Part shown: piece by piece, positions 20,311 through 28,137 of the stretch | Layout: every line of letters starts with the position of its first letter | Position numbering within the stretch: the first letter of the stretch is position 1 | Origin: Candidatus Woesebacteria bacterium | GTDB taxonomy: Bacteria; Patescibacteriota; Microgenomatia; UBA8517 | Reading direction: 5' to 3' | DNA: 59,159 nucleotides | NCBI GenBank assembly: GCA_020060845.1 | Contig: JAGUZK010000060.1 | Span: forward strand, 1 to 59,159 | The notes under the pieces: model-generated | Told to the model about the DNA's origin: nothing | Databases searched by the model: none | What the model saw: the letters and a program-made list of their open reading frames with translations, nothing else | Program-made: the position numbers and the translations under genes

Positions 20311-20338
20311 CAAAACTGTTTACTTCATTTGTTTGCAT
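20294..20338 (-). CDS. Putative Phe leader peptide MQTNEVNSFGFTLA*
   Basis: ATG..TAA ORF with two Phe codons at the 5' edge of hairpin 1:2; stop codon in the hairpin loop. Confidence 0.65.
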   Translation of the reverse strand: MQTNEVNSFGFTLA

Positions 20339-20359
20339 GACAATTTTGTTGATTTTATA

Positions 20360-20701
20360 TTATTTAGTAGTTTTGTCAACGATTTTTTTGAAGTCTTCAG
20401 GGTATTTAACCGCTATCTCTGAGAGTATTTTTCTGTCAAGTAGAATATTTTTTTCTCTTAGATTTTTAATGAATTTTGAATACGTTTGGCCAAGCTCCCG
20501 AAGGGCTGCATTAAGGCGAATTATCCAAAGCCTCCTTAGATTTCTCTTCCTTTGTTTTCTGCCAATATATGCATATTGCCCAGCGTGAAGGATAGCTTCT
20601 TTCCCGGCTTTTATTCTGCGTCGTCTAGCCTGCCTATAACCTTTAGTTGCTTTTCTTATTTTCTTGTGCTTTTTGGTTGTGATTGATTTTACTCTTGCCA
20701 T
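20360..20701 (-). CDS. rplT: 50S ribosomal protein L20
   Basis: MARVKSITTKKHKKIRKATKGYRQARRRRIKAGKEAILHAGQYAYIGRKQRKR. Confidence 0.97.
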   Translation of the reverse strand: MARVKSITTKKHKKIRKATKGYRQARRRRIKAGKEAILHAGQYAYIGRKQRKRNLRRLWIIRLNAALRELGQTYSKFIKNLREKNILLDRKILSEIAVKYPEDFKKIVDKTTK

Positions 20702-20720
20702 CTTTTTCTCTTTATATAAT

Positions 20721-20918
20721 TTATTTAACCCCTAGTGCCTTTTTTATCTTTTTGGCATATATTTTTTTGGTCGTGATTGCTTTTGTTAGACGTCTTTTCC
20801 TTTTGGCGCTTTTTTTCTCGTTTAAGTGCCTTCTAAACCCCTGAAGGCGCATAACTTTCCCCTTTTTGGTTATACGAAATCTTTTTAATATGGATTTTCT
20901 TGTTTTTGATTTAGGCAT
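20721..20918 (-). CDS. rpmI: 50S ribosomal protein L35
   Basis: MPKSKTRKSILKRFRITKKGKVMR; synteny infC-rpmI-rplT. Confidence 0.95.
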   Translation of the reverse strand: MPKSKTRKSILKRFRITKKGKVMRLQGFRRHLNEKKSAKRKRRLTKAITTKKIYAKKIKKALGVK

Positions 20919-20967
20919 GATGGAAGCTATTATACATAAGAAAGTTAATTGTATCTAGTGGAATTCC

Positions 20968-21531
20968 CTATTTAGGGCCCTCGTCTGGGGTTTTAATTTG
21001 GCTAGATAACTTTTTTTTGGTGGGTGATATTACCATGACCAGGTTCCTTCCAAAGAACTTTGGTTGCATATCAATGACTATCCTATCACTAAATTCTGAA
21101 GCTATCTTTTGCAGTAGTTCATAGCCAAATTGTTTACTGACCAGTTGCTTAAAAGTAAAATTTACTACTAGCCTTACCTTGTTGTTGTCTTCCAGAAACT
21201 CCTTTATCCGTCCAAGCCTAACTTGATAGTCATGTTCTGCAATAAAAGGCGTAAATCTAATCTCCTTGATATCGGATGACTTGATTTTCTTCTTTTCTTT
21301 TTGCATTTTTTTCTCCTCCTCGTACTTGAACTTTCCAAGTTCCATGAGTTTGGCTACCGGTGGCTTAGCTAGGGGTGCAATTTCAATTAGATCCAGTCCT
21401 TCCTCGTGGGCTTTATTTAAAGCTTCTGATAGGCTCATTATACCAATTTGCCTGCCGTCTGGACCAATTACACGAAGCTCACGGGATTGAATTTGATTGT
21501 TTATTCTGTATGAGAAGGTTGTCTTTTTCAA
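20968..21531 (-). CDS. infC: Translation initiation factor IF-3 (TTG start)
   Basis: YRINNQIQSRELRVIGPDGRQIGIMSLSEAL; in-frame TAA upstream and no ATG available. Confidence 0.96.
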   Translation of the reverse strand: MKKTTFSYRINNQIQSRELRVIGPDGRQIGIMSLSEALNKAHEEGLDLIEIAPLAKPPVAKLMELGKFKYEEEKKMQKEKKKIKSSDIKEIRFTPFIAEHDYQVRLGRIKEFLEDNNKVRLVVNFTFKQLVSKQFGYELLQKIASEFSDRIVIDMQPKFFGRNLVMVISPTKKKLSSQIKTPDEGPK

Positions 21532-21601
21532 ATTCTTTTTAGCTTAAGCTGGTTATATTCTACAAGTAATTGCAATATGATATCAAGATAGAATTGTAAT
21601 A

Positions 21602-23365
21602 TCAAAGAGATTTTTCTTTGATCTCTTTTGTGATTTTTGCTATGAAGTTGTCAACATCCATGCTTAGCTGTTCTTGCTTTGAGCGCTGGCGGATGGTCAA
21701 CATTTTATCTTTAACCTCTCTTTCTCCAATTATTATCATATATGGCACCTTTTCTGTCTGGGCATCTCTTATCTTAGCGGATAGGGTTTCGGGTCTGTTG
21801 TCAATTTCTACTCTAATATTTTCTTTTTTTAATTCCTCTGTGATTTGGATTGAGTAGTCGAGATATTTTTCTGACAAAGGTAGGATTTTTGCATGTACTG
21901 GAGATAACCACAAAGGAAAACTTCCTCTGTATTTCTCTATTAGGAAGGCAATTGTCCTTTCCAAGCAACCTATGGCTGCTCGATGTATTACAATTGGTTG
22001 TTTTTCCTTTCCGTCTGAATCGGTATATCTTAGATCAAATCTTTTTGGCATTACGAAGTCATACTGGACAGTAAAGGCTGTTTCTTCTTTGCCGTTAACC
22101 TTTTTAATCTGTACATCTATCTTGGGTCCGTAAAAAGCGGCTTCGTTTTCTGCTTCAAAAAAAGGAGCATTTCTTGATTTGAGTACGCTTCTTAGTATGT
22201 TTTCAGCTTCGTCCCAGGCAGCATCATCTTTGTAGTATTTTTTGTTGTCAGTTCTATCCCCCAGTGACAAGCGGTAGCGAAAATCTATTCCTTTTTTAAG
22301 ACCAAGCTTTTCATTTGCATATTCAATGAGATCAAGTACTTTATTTATCTCGTCTGAAGCCCTTTCCTTTTGGATAAAAATGTGGGCGTCATTTAAGGTA
22401 AACATCCTAACTCTTACTAATCCTGAAAGTTCACCGCTTTTTTCGTAGCGATGTTGTGAAGCTATTTCTGCATATCTAATTGGTAAGTCTTTATAGCTTC
22501 TTATTTGTGACTTATAGAGCATGAAGTGGTGTGGACAGGTCATAGGCCGAAGGATTAATTCTTCTTCATCAACTTTCATCACGGGGTACATTGTATCCTT
22601 GTAGTAAGGATAGTGGCCTGAAGTTTTGTAAAGATCTGTTCTTGCAAGAGGTGGTGTGAAAACATGTTTATAGCCTCTTTTAATTTCCTCGTCTACAATA
22701 AATCTTTCTAGCTCTCTTCGAATTGTTGCACCTTTTTCAGTTAGGAGCGGCAGCCCTCTGCCAACCAGATCTGAAAAAACAAAAAGCCCCAGATCTTTTC
22801 CTATTGTTCTATGGTCTGATTGCCTTATCACCTCTTGTCTGGCTAGAAAATCATCCAATTCATTTTTGCTAAAAAATGCGGTTCCATAGATGCGCGTAAG
22901 CATTTGATTTTTTTCACTTCCCCTCCAGTATGCTCCTGCTAATGACAAAAGTTTGAAGTGCTTTATTTCATTAGAGGGATTTTTGATATGCCCTCCCCTG
23001 CAAAGGTCAATGAAATTACCGGATTTATAAAATGTAATTTTCTCTCCCGATTTTTTGATTTCTTCTATCAATTCTTTTTTATATTCATTATTGCGAAATT
23101 GCTTAATTGCTTCTTCGTAACTTACCTCAATTTTCTCAAATCTGTCCCAGGTTTTGACAATTTGCCTCATTTTTGCCTCAATCTTTGGGAAGTTATCGCT
23201 TGAGATTTTGAGGTTGTCAAAGTCGTAATAAAATCCATCCTCAATGGGAGGCCCTAAAGTTGGTTTTGCGTCCGGATATAACTCCAATACTGCAGCAGCA
23301 AGGAGATGGCTTACTGAATGCCTCAGATTATCAAGATTTTGAGTGATTGATCTTTTTGGTTTCAT
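21602..23365 (-). CDS. thrS: Threonyl-tRNA synthetase (no N-terminal TGS domain)
   Basis: HSVSHLLAAAVLELYPDAKPTLGPPIEDGFYYDF; RPMTCPHHFMLYKS; class II motifs. Confidence 0.97.
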   Translation of the reverse strand: MKPKRSITQNLDNLRHSVSHLLAAAVLELYPDAKPTLGPPIEDGFYYDFDNLKISSDNFPKIEAKMRQIVKTWDRFEKIEVSYEEAIKQFRNNEYKKELIEEIKKSGEKITFYKSGNFIDLCRGGHIKNPSNEIKHFKLLSLAGAYWRGSEKNQMLTRIYGTAFFSKNELDDFLARQEVIRQSDHRTIGKDLGLFVFSDLVGRGLPLLTEKGATIRRELERFIVDEEIKRGYKHVFTPPLARTDLYKTSGHYPYYKDTMYPVMKVDEEELILRPMTCPHHFMLYKSQIRSYKDLPIRYAEIASQHRYEKSGELSGLVRVRMFTLNDAHIFIQKERASDEINKVLDLIEYANEKLGLKKGIDFRYRLSLGDRTDNKKYYKDDAAWDEAENILRSVLKSRNAPFFEAENEAAFYGPKIDVQIKKVNGKEETAFTVQYDFVMPKRFDLRYTDSDGKEKQPIVIHRAAIGCLERTIAFLIEKYRGSFPLWLSPVHAKILPLSEKYLDYSIQITEELKKENIRVEIDNRPETLSAKIRDAQTEKVPYMIIIGEREVKDKMLTIRQRSKQEQLSMDVDNFIAKITKEIKEKSL

Positions 23366-23416
23366 ACGTTTATTATATATTTTTTGAGATGCATTTTGCC
23401 AGTTGGACAGCTAGTT

Positions 23417-23548
23417 GAGAAGACGATATTTGAAGATACCGCGGTTCCACTTCTCTTGCGCAAAGACTCGGCGGTCTTTGCACCTCCTTTTGCTTGTAAG
23501 GCAAGCAACTCCCCTTCTGCATCGGGATTGGTGAGTTCGCCTATTGCC
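23417..23548 (-). promoter_or_regulatory. T-box riboswitch upstream of thrS
   Basis: T-box domain GAGAAG-UGGAACC-GCGGUAU-cuucaa-AUAUCGU-CUUCUC (A1 and A2 helices fully paired); Stem III GCAAAGAC-cgccga-GUCUUUGC; Stem I-like hairpin with ACC (Thr) in an internal bulge; extended -10 TGCTATAAT upstream. Confidence 0.88.
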
Positions 23549-23602
23549 GCAGAAAGAATATTTTTGTATAAAGGATTATAGCAGATTAGAAGATTTGTTA
23601 GA

Positions 23603-23866
23603 ATGGCAAGAAATGAAATCTTGGGGAATGCAGTTAGGCGATTTGAAGAAAGTGGTGGAGATATACTTGCATTAAAAGGTGCAGTTAGATATTTTGGAGA
23701 GGTCTCTGGCCAGCCAGGACAACATCCGATAGTTGCCCATGCTGCAAAAGCGGCACTTCTTGAGTCAGAAATTGCATTGGAAGTTGCCAAGAATGGTCCA
23801 GGGAGTTTGGTTTTTGTTGCGTTACTGGGATTAACTGCAAGGAATGGGAAAAAGACTGTTAAATAA
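23603..23866 (+). CDS. Hypothetical protein, 87 aa
   Basis: Divergent to thrS; MARNEILGNAVRRFEESGGDILALKGAVRYFGEV. Confidence 0.5.
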   Translation: MARNEILGNAVRRFEESGGDILALKGAVRYFGEVSGQPGQHPIVAHAAKAALLESEIALEVAKNGPGSLVFVALLGLTARNGKKTVK

Positions 23867-23936
23867 CTTTTTTTCAAGCTTGTTGATTTCAACCTGATAG
23901 TGAGTTTTTCTCGGGAGCTGTCGTATAGCTATTCCT

Positions 23937-24068
23937 ATGGAGGAGGTATCGCTTGTTGAGCTTAAAAAGAGATTTGGAGAGATGGTAGGTTTTCGCGCCT
24001 CAGCTCCAATTTTCAAAGAAGGAGCTTTGCGTTCTTCGGGAATAATAGTAGAGGTAGAGAAAAGTTAG
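23937..24068 (+). CDS. Hypothetical small ORF, 43 aa
   Basis: Manual translation MEEVSLVELKKRFGEMVGFRASAPIFKEGALRSSGIIVEVEKS*. Confidence 0.35.
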   Translation: MEEVSLVELKKRFGEMVGFRASAPIFKEGALRSSGIIVEVEKS

Positions 24069-24094
24069 TAGAAGAAAAAGACAAAGCCCCCGAT

Positions 24095-24376
24095 TTGTTA
24101 AGAGTGGTCATTGCGACTTCACAGCTTTTACAATGGTGCGACCAGGAAACCAGAGCCGTTTCTGGGGGTAAAAAGGCTGTTCCCGGAAATCCCCAAGTTA
24201 GAAATGAGATTATTGAAAAGTTTAAAAAAGGGAGTGACAAGGAGGAGTTAAAAAGACTAACCCAAGAGCTTTATGTCGCCGACCCATTACTGGGCGCGCG
24301 CAAAGCGATGGAATTGCTGGAAAAATTGCATTCAAAATATCCTGAAGTTGCCCTCAAACAGAATTTGAATGAATAA
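24095..24376 (+). CDS. Hypothetical protein, 93 aa (TTG start, frame open upstream)
   Basis: Coding-like composition; possibly a shifted continuation of 23937-24068. Confidence 0.45.
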   Translation: MLRVVIATSQLLQWCDQETRAVSGGKKAVPGNPQVRNEIIEKFKKGSDKEELKRLTQELYVADPLLGARKAMELLEKLHSKYPEVALKQNLNE

Positions 24377-24760
24377 AAATTGCTCCCCACTCTCCTATCA
24401 ATACTAAGTAGTAATTAGAGCAACTTGGGGTAAATTCTTATTTAGGAGTATATTTCATGGAGGTTCTTTATATTATCCAAATAATTTAGTATCATAATCA
24501 AAGATTGCGAGCAACCCAGATATGCACACCATCAAGCCAAAACCCTCTTTCATTGCTTTCTCCCTTATTGACACATTTCTTAAATTAGACAGAACTTTTT
24601 ATCTTTTCGCTGATGAATTACTAAAGTAAAGCTATGACCAGATCATTTACTCTGCACGACTTACTGAAAGAAGAATGCCCTGCGAGAGGTTAGTTGAATA
24701 TAGTATACAGACGCTGGTATTTCAAAGGCATCCATGCGATATAGTTGAATAATAAAGAAT

Positions 24761-27352
24761 ATGATTAATCTTTACCAAAAATTAAAATTGGACGTCGCTA
24801 ACTGGAGACAACAAGACTATCCTTCTCACTATCCTGCCATTACCACTATTCTCCAGCACAACCAAAATAATTTTTTGAGAAAAGCGCAATTTGAGGCGTT
24901 AGAGACTTACTGGTATCTCAGATTGGTTAAAAACACTCCGAACATCTTTGACCTTTATCGGGATTATTTTCCAGGGAAAACCCTCTTTGAAGCCTTTGGA
25001 TTGAAACACTTAATTGAAAACCTGCCAGAAGACTTGATCACCCCGGAGTTTACTCAGGGAATCCTTAAAAAAATTGAAACAGATGACGCCTTTGTAAAGC
25101 AAAATAAATTAGAAGCACTAAGAGAGACACTCACTCTTTCCTACCCCAGCTATATTCTGGCACTCGCAATGGGAGCGGGTAAGACAATCCTGATTGCCTC
25201 TATCATTGCTACCGAGTTTGTAATGGCTTTGGAGTATCAAGATGAAGACGGCATATTTATCAAAAACGCCCTGGTATTTGCGCCTGGTAAAACTATCCTT
25301 GGAGCCTTGAAAGAAATCTCAGACACTCCTTATGACAAAATTCTCCCACCTCGTTTTTACAAATCCTTTATTACGAATGTAAAGTTTACTTACACGAGAG
25401 ATGATGAGAAAGACATTCCCGTTATACGAGGCAGCTCCTTTAATGTTATCGTTACCAACACTGAGAAAATAAGGCTTCAAAAGAACAGTATCCCCAACAA
25501 ATACTTCCTGTCTGGACAGTTGAGGCTGGGAATTGAAGAAGCAAAGGAGCTGGTGGCTAATTTAAGGCTGCAAACTATTACTTCGCTACCTCACTTAGCA
25601 GTCTTTTCAGATGAAGCCCACCACACTTATGGACAAGAAATGGCAAGCGAATTGAAACGTGTTAGACAAACCATCAACTACATCGCCGAAAAAACCAACC
25701 TTTTAGTGGTAGTTAACACCACAGGTACTCCTTACTACCAAAGGCAGTTATTGCGGGATGTTATTTACTGGTATGGGCTATCACAAGGCATCGAAGACGG
25801 CATCCTTAAAGAAGTAAGGGGTAATATTATTGCTTATTCCGATGTCTCTGATCACGACTTTATTGTCGATGTTGTAAAAGATTTCTTCCAGGAATACAAA
25901 GATGTCCGAGTTAATAATGACGAATATGCCAAGCTGGCAATCTACTTTCCCAATACAACAGATTCTGATAAAGCCAAACCAGTTGTAGAACAAACGTTAA
26001 TTTCTCTAAAGATTGACCCTTCGATAATATTGCAAGTTGACAATCGATCAACTGATGATATTAAAGATCTTTTTGACAACCGTATCAACGATCCCAAGCT
26101 GCCCTACCGAGTCTTCCTGCTTGTCAACAAAGGCACAGAAGGATGGAATTGTCCATCCTTATTTGCTACAGCCCTGGCAAGAAAACTCACTTCAAGCAAT
26201 AACTTTGTTTTGCAAGCCGCCAGCAGGTGTCTAAGACAAATCAACGGTAACACCAAGAAAGCTAAGATTTACCTCTCAAAAGACAACGTCTCTGTTCTTG
26301 ATCGGCAACTGCAAGAGACCTTTGGTGAGGGGTTGGATGATCTTAACAGGGTTTCTGCTGATACAGTAACAGTTAAAGTAACACTCAGAAAAATTGAACT
26401 TGAGCCATTGCTTATCAAAAAGCTCATCCAAAAGATAGTCCCAGAAGACGCAAAAGCGCAAGAAAATCTAAAAATCAATAAACCAGACAAAGAAACAGTC
26501 AAATCCTTTGAAAAAACCATTTACTCCATGTCCAAAGCCCAAAGAAGTGGAGTGTTGGTTGAAGTGGGAACTAAAAAGGGAGTAGTCGCAGACAGGAAAA
26601 TTGACTTATTTCAAGCAGCTGTAATTTTGGCTCATGCTTACCGCCTAGACTCGCTAAAAACTTATAAACTACTTGCCGACTTATACCCAGAAGGAGAGTT
26701 CGGAGCGCTTGAGCTAGAACTTATCCGCTCCCAAATAGAAAAACAAACTATACGCTACAAAGTGGTTAATGAAACAATCGAAGAAGCACTGGCTCTTATC
26801 AAACAAAAAGGGTTTGAGGAAGAAACTATTAATGGCAAAACCTCGTATGTAACCCACATTAGGGTTAATAAAACCTCTCTTGAGAAATATGTGCTGGGGC
26901 TGAAAGATTACAAGGCAAAGGCTGGACAACTACCGCTGTTTGGCTTTCATTATGATCCCTATAACTTTGACTCAGAAGATGAGCGGGAGTTCTTTGAGAG
27001 AATGCTTACTAAACTTGGTGAAGACCCAGATAATGTTGAGGACATTTATTACACAGGCGCAATCAATGACCCTACTAAAACGGACTTTATCTTTGAATAC
27101 AAAGACGACAAAGGAGAATGGCGCAGTTATACCCCCGACTTTCTAATTCGCAAAAAAGACGGCAAGTCCTTGATTGTAGAGGTAAAGGCGCCAAAATACA
27201 GAATTAAGGAAGCTGAAAAAGAGATGCAAGAGCTAGAGGCGATAAATCCTGATAAAATTAAATATGAACTCCTGCTCTTAGAAGAAGGAGAATCAATATT
27301 TGGTAAAGTCGCACCAGTTTTTAACTGGATTTACCAAAAACATAACTTATGA
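24761..27352 (+). CDS. Type III-like restriction enzyme, helicase-nuclease (Res) subunit
   Basis: LALAMGAGKTILIASIIATEF (Walker A), FSDEAHHTYGQ (DEAH), AASRCLRQI, C-terminal PDFLIRKKDGKSLIVEVKAPKY (PD-ExK). Confidence 0.9.
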   Translation: MINLYQKLKLDVANWRQQDYPSHYPAITTILQHNQNNFLRKAQFEALETYWYLRLVKNTPNIFDLYRDYFPGKTLFEAFGLKHLIENLPEDLITPEFTQGILKKIETDDAFVKQNKLEALRETLTLSYPSYILALAMGAGKTILIASIIATEFVMALEYQDEDGIFIKNALVFAPGKTILGALKEISDTPYDKILPPRFYKSFITNVKFTYTRDDEKDIPVIRGSSFNVIVTNTEKIRLQKNSIPNKYFLSGQLRLGIEEAKELVANLRLQTITSLPHLAVFSDEAHHTYGQEMASELKRVRQTINYIAEKTNLLVVVNTTGTPYYQRQLLRDVIYWYGLSQGIEDGILKEVRGNIIAYSDVSDHDFIVDVVKDFFQEYKDVRVNNDEYAKLAIYFPNTTDSDKAKPVVEQTLISLKIDPSIILQVDNRSTDDIKDLFDNRINDPKLPYRVFLLVNKGTEGWNCPSLFATALARKLTSSNNFVLQAASRCLRQINGNTKKAKIYLSKDNVSVLDRQLQETFGEGLDDLNRVSADTVTVKVTLRKIELEPLLIKKLIQKIVPEDAKAQENLKINKPDKETVKSFEKTIYSMSKAQRSGVLVEVGTKKGVVADRKIDLFQAAVILAHAYRLDSLKTYKLLADLYPEGEFGALELELIRSQIEKQTIRYKVVNETIEEALALIKQKGFEEETINGKTSYVTHIRVNKTSLEKYVLGLKDYKAKAGQLPLFGFHYDPYNFDSEDEREFFERMLTKLGEDPDNVEDIYYTGAINDPTKTDFIFEYKDDKGEWRSYTPDFLIRKKDGKSLIVEVKAPKYRIKEAEKEMQELEAINPDKIKYELLLLEEGESIFGKVAPVFNWIYQKHNL

Positions 27353-28011
27353 TAAAACCAGCTTTTTGTTTTCTAGATGAATCGGGAACACTTAATGTTA
27401 ATCATCCCGAAATCAGACATTTTGCCGTTGGTGCAATTCTTCATCCATGGCCGGACGAATTAATTGACCAACTACATGATGTTTTTGTTGACTTAAGCAA
27501 TACACTAAGAAAAGACCCCTCAAGATTAGAGTTTAAATTCAACGAAGTCACCAAAACTTCCTTACCGCTTTATCAGAGATGTCTTAAACTTTTGCTTCAA
27601 GATAGCCACTGGCGTTTCTTTTATATTGTAATTGATTTAGACGATAAGAAATTTGATCCACCAAAGGATTACCTAGAAGCTTGGAAATGTTATCTGCGAT
27701 GGGTCAAACATTTATTACAGAGGAATATTAAAGCAGACGAAAAAACAACATTAATAGCCGATTATCTAAAAAAGCCTAAAGCTAAAGTATACAGTATTGC
27801 TACTCTACCTGCCGTGGTGCCTCAGCTGTGGGATGTTTTGCAAGTCGAAAGTCAAGGAGTTCTTCTTGTTCAAATGGCAGATGTATTATTAGGAGGATCT
27901 TTATATCAAGGAAAAGATGTAGTAAAACTGCAACTATCTAAAGAAGTCTTAAAAATAAAACAGAATTTAGGTAAATCTCGATTCAATGAATGGAGGGTAA
28001 AATGGAGGTAG
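27349..28011 (+). CDS. DUF3800-family protein
   Basis: FCFLDESGTLNVNHPEIRHFAVGAILHP...FYIVIDLDDKKF; ATGA overlap with Res. Confidence 0.8.
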   Translation: MIKPAFCFLDESGTLNVNHPEIRHFAVGAILHPWPDELIDQLHDVFVDLSNTLRKDPSRLEFKFNEVTKTSLPLYQRCLKLLLQDSHWRFFYIVIDLDDKKFDPPKDYLEAWKCYLRWVKHLLQRNIKADEKTTLIADYLKKPKAKVYSIATLPAVVPQLWDVLQVESQGVLLVQMADVLLGGSLYQGKDVVKLQLSKEVLKIKQNLGKSRFNEWRVKWR

Positions 28012-28023
28012 TTTGTGCAGGGA

Positions 28024-28078
28024 GACGGGGTATAAACCCAGTTTATGCCCGTCCACTTAACAGTTCGATGACTGTCAA
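28024..28078. other. Structured intergenic segment with two hairpins between DUF3800 and Mod
   Basis: 10-bp hairpin GGGTATAAAC-CCA-GTTTATGCCC, extended by GAC/GTC; second hairpin ACAGT-TCGATG-ACTGT. Confidence 0.55.
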
Positions 28079-28137
28079 GCGCCTGCATGTATATTATACA
28101 ACAAAATACAAAATAATTTGTCAAGTAAAATAAAGCT

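Noticed and set aside
23384-23581. 65-aa plus-strand ORF
   Set aside because: Antisense of the T-box; no coding signal.
23362-23892. 176-aa minus-strand ORF upstream of thrS
   Set aside because: Antisense to 23603-23866 and its 3' part is explained by the T-box leader; low-complexity shadow-ORF composition.
24631-24720. 19-aa ORF MTRSFTLHDLLKEECPARG* before Res
   Set aside because: Too short, no terminator or codon bias linking it to a leader-peptide mechanism.
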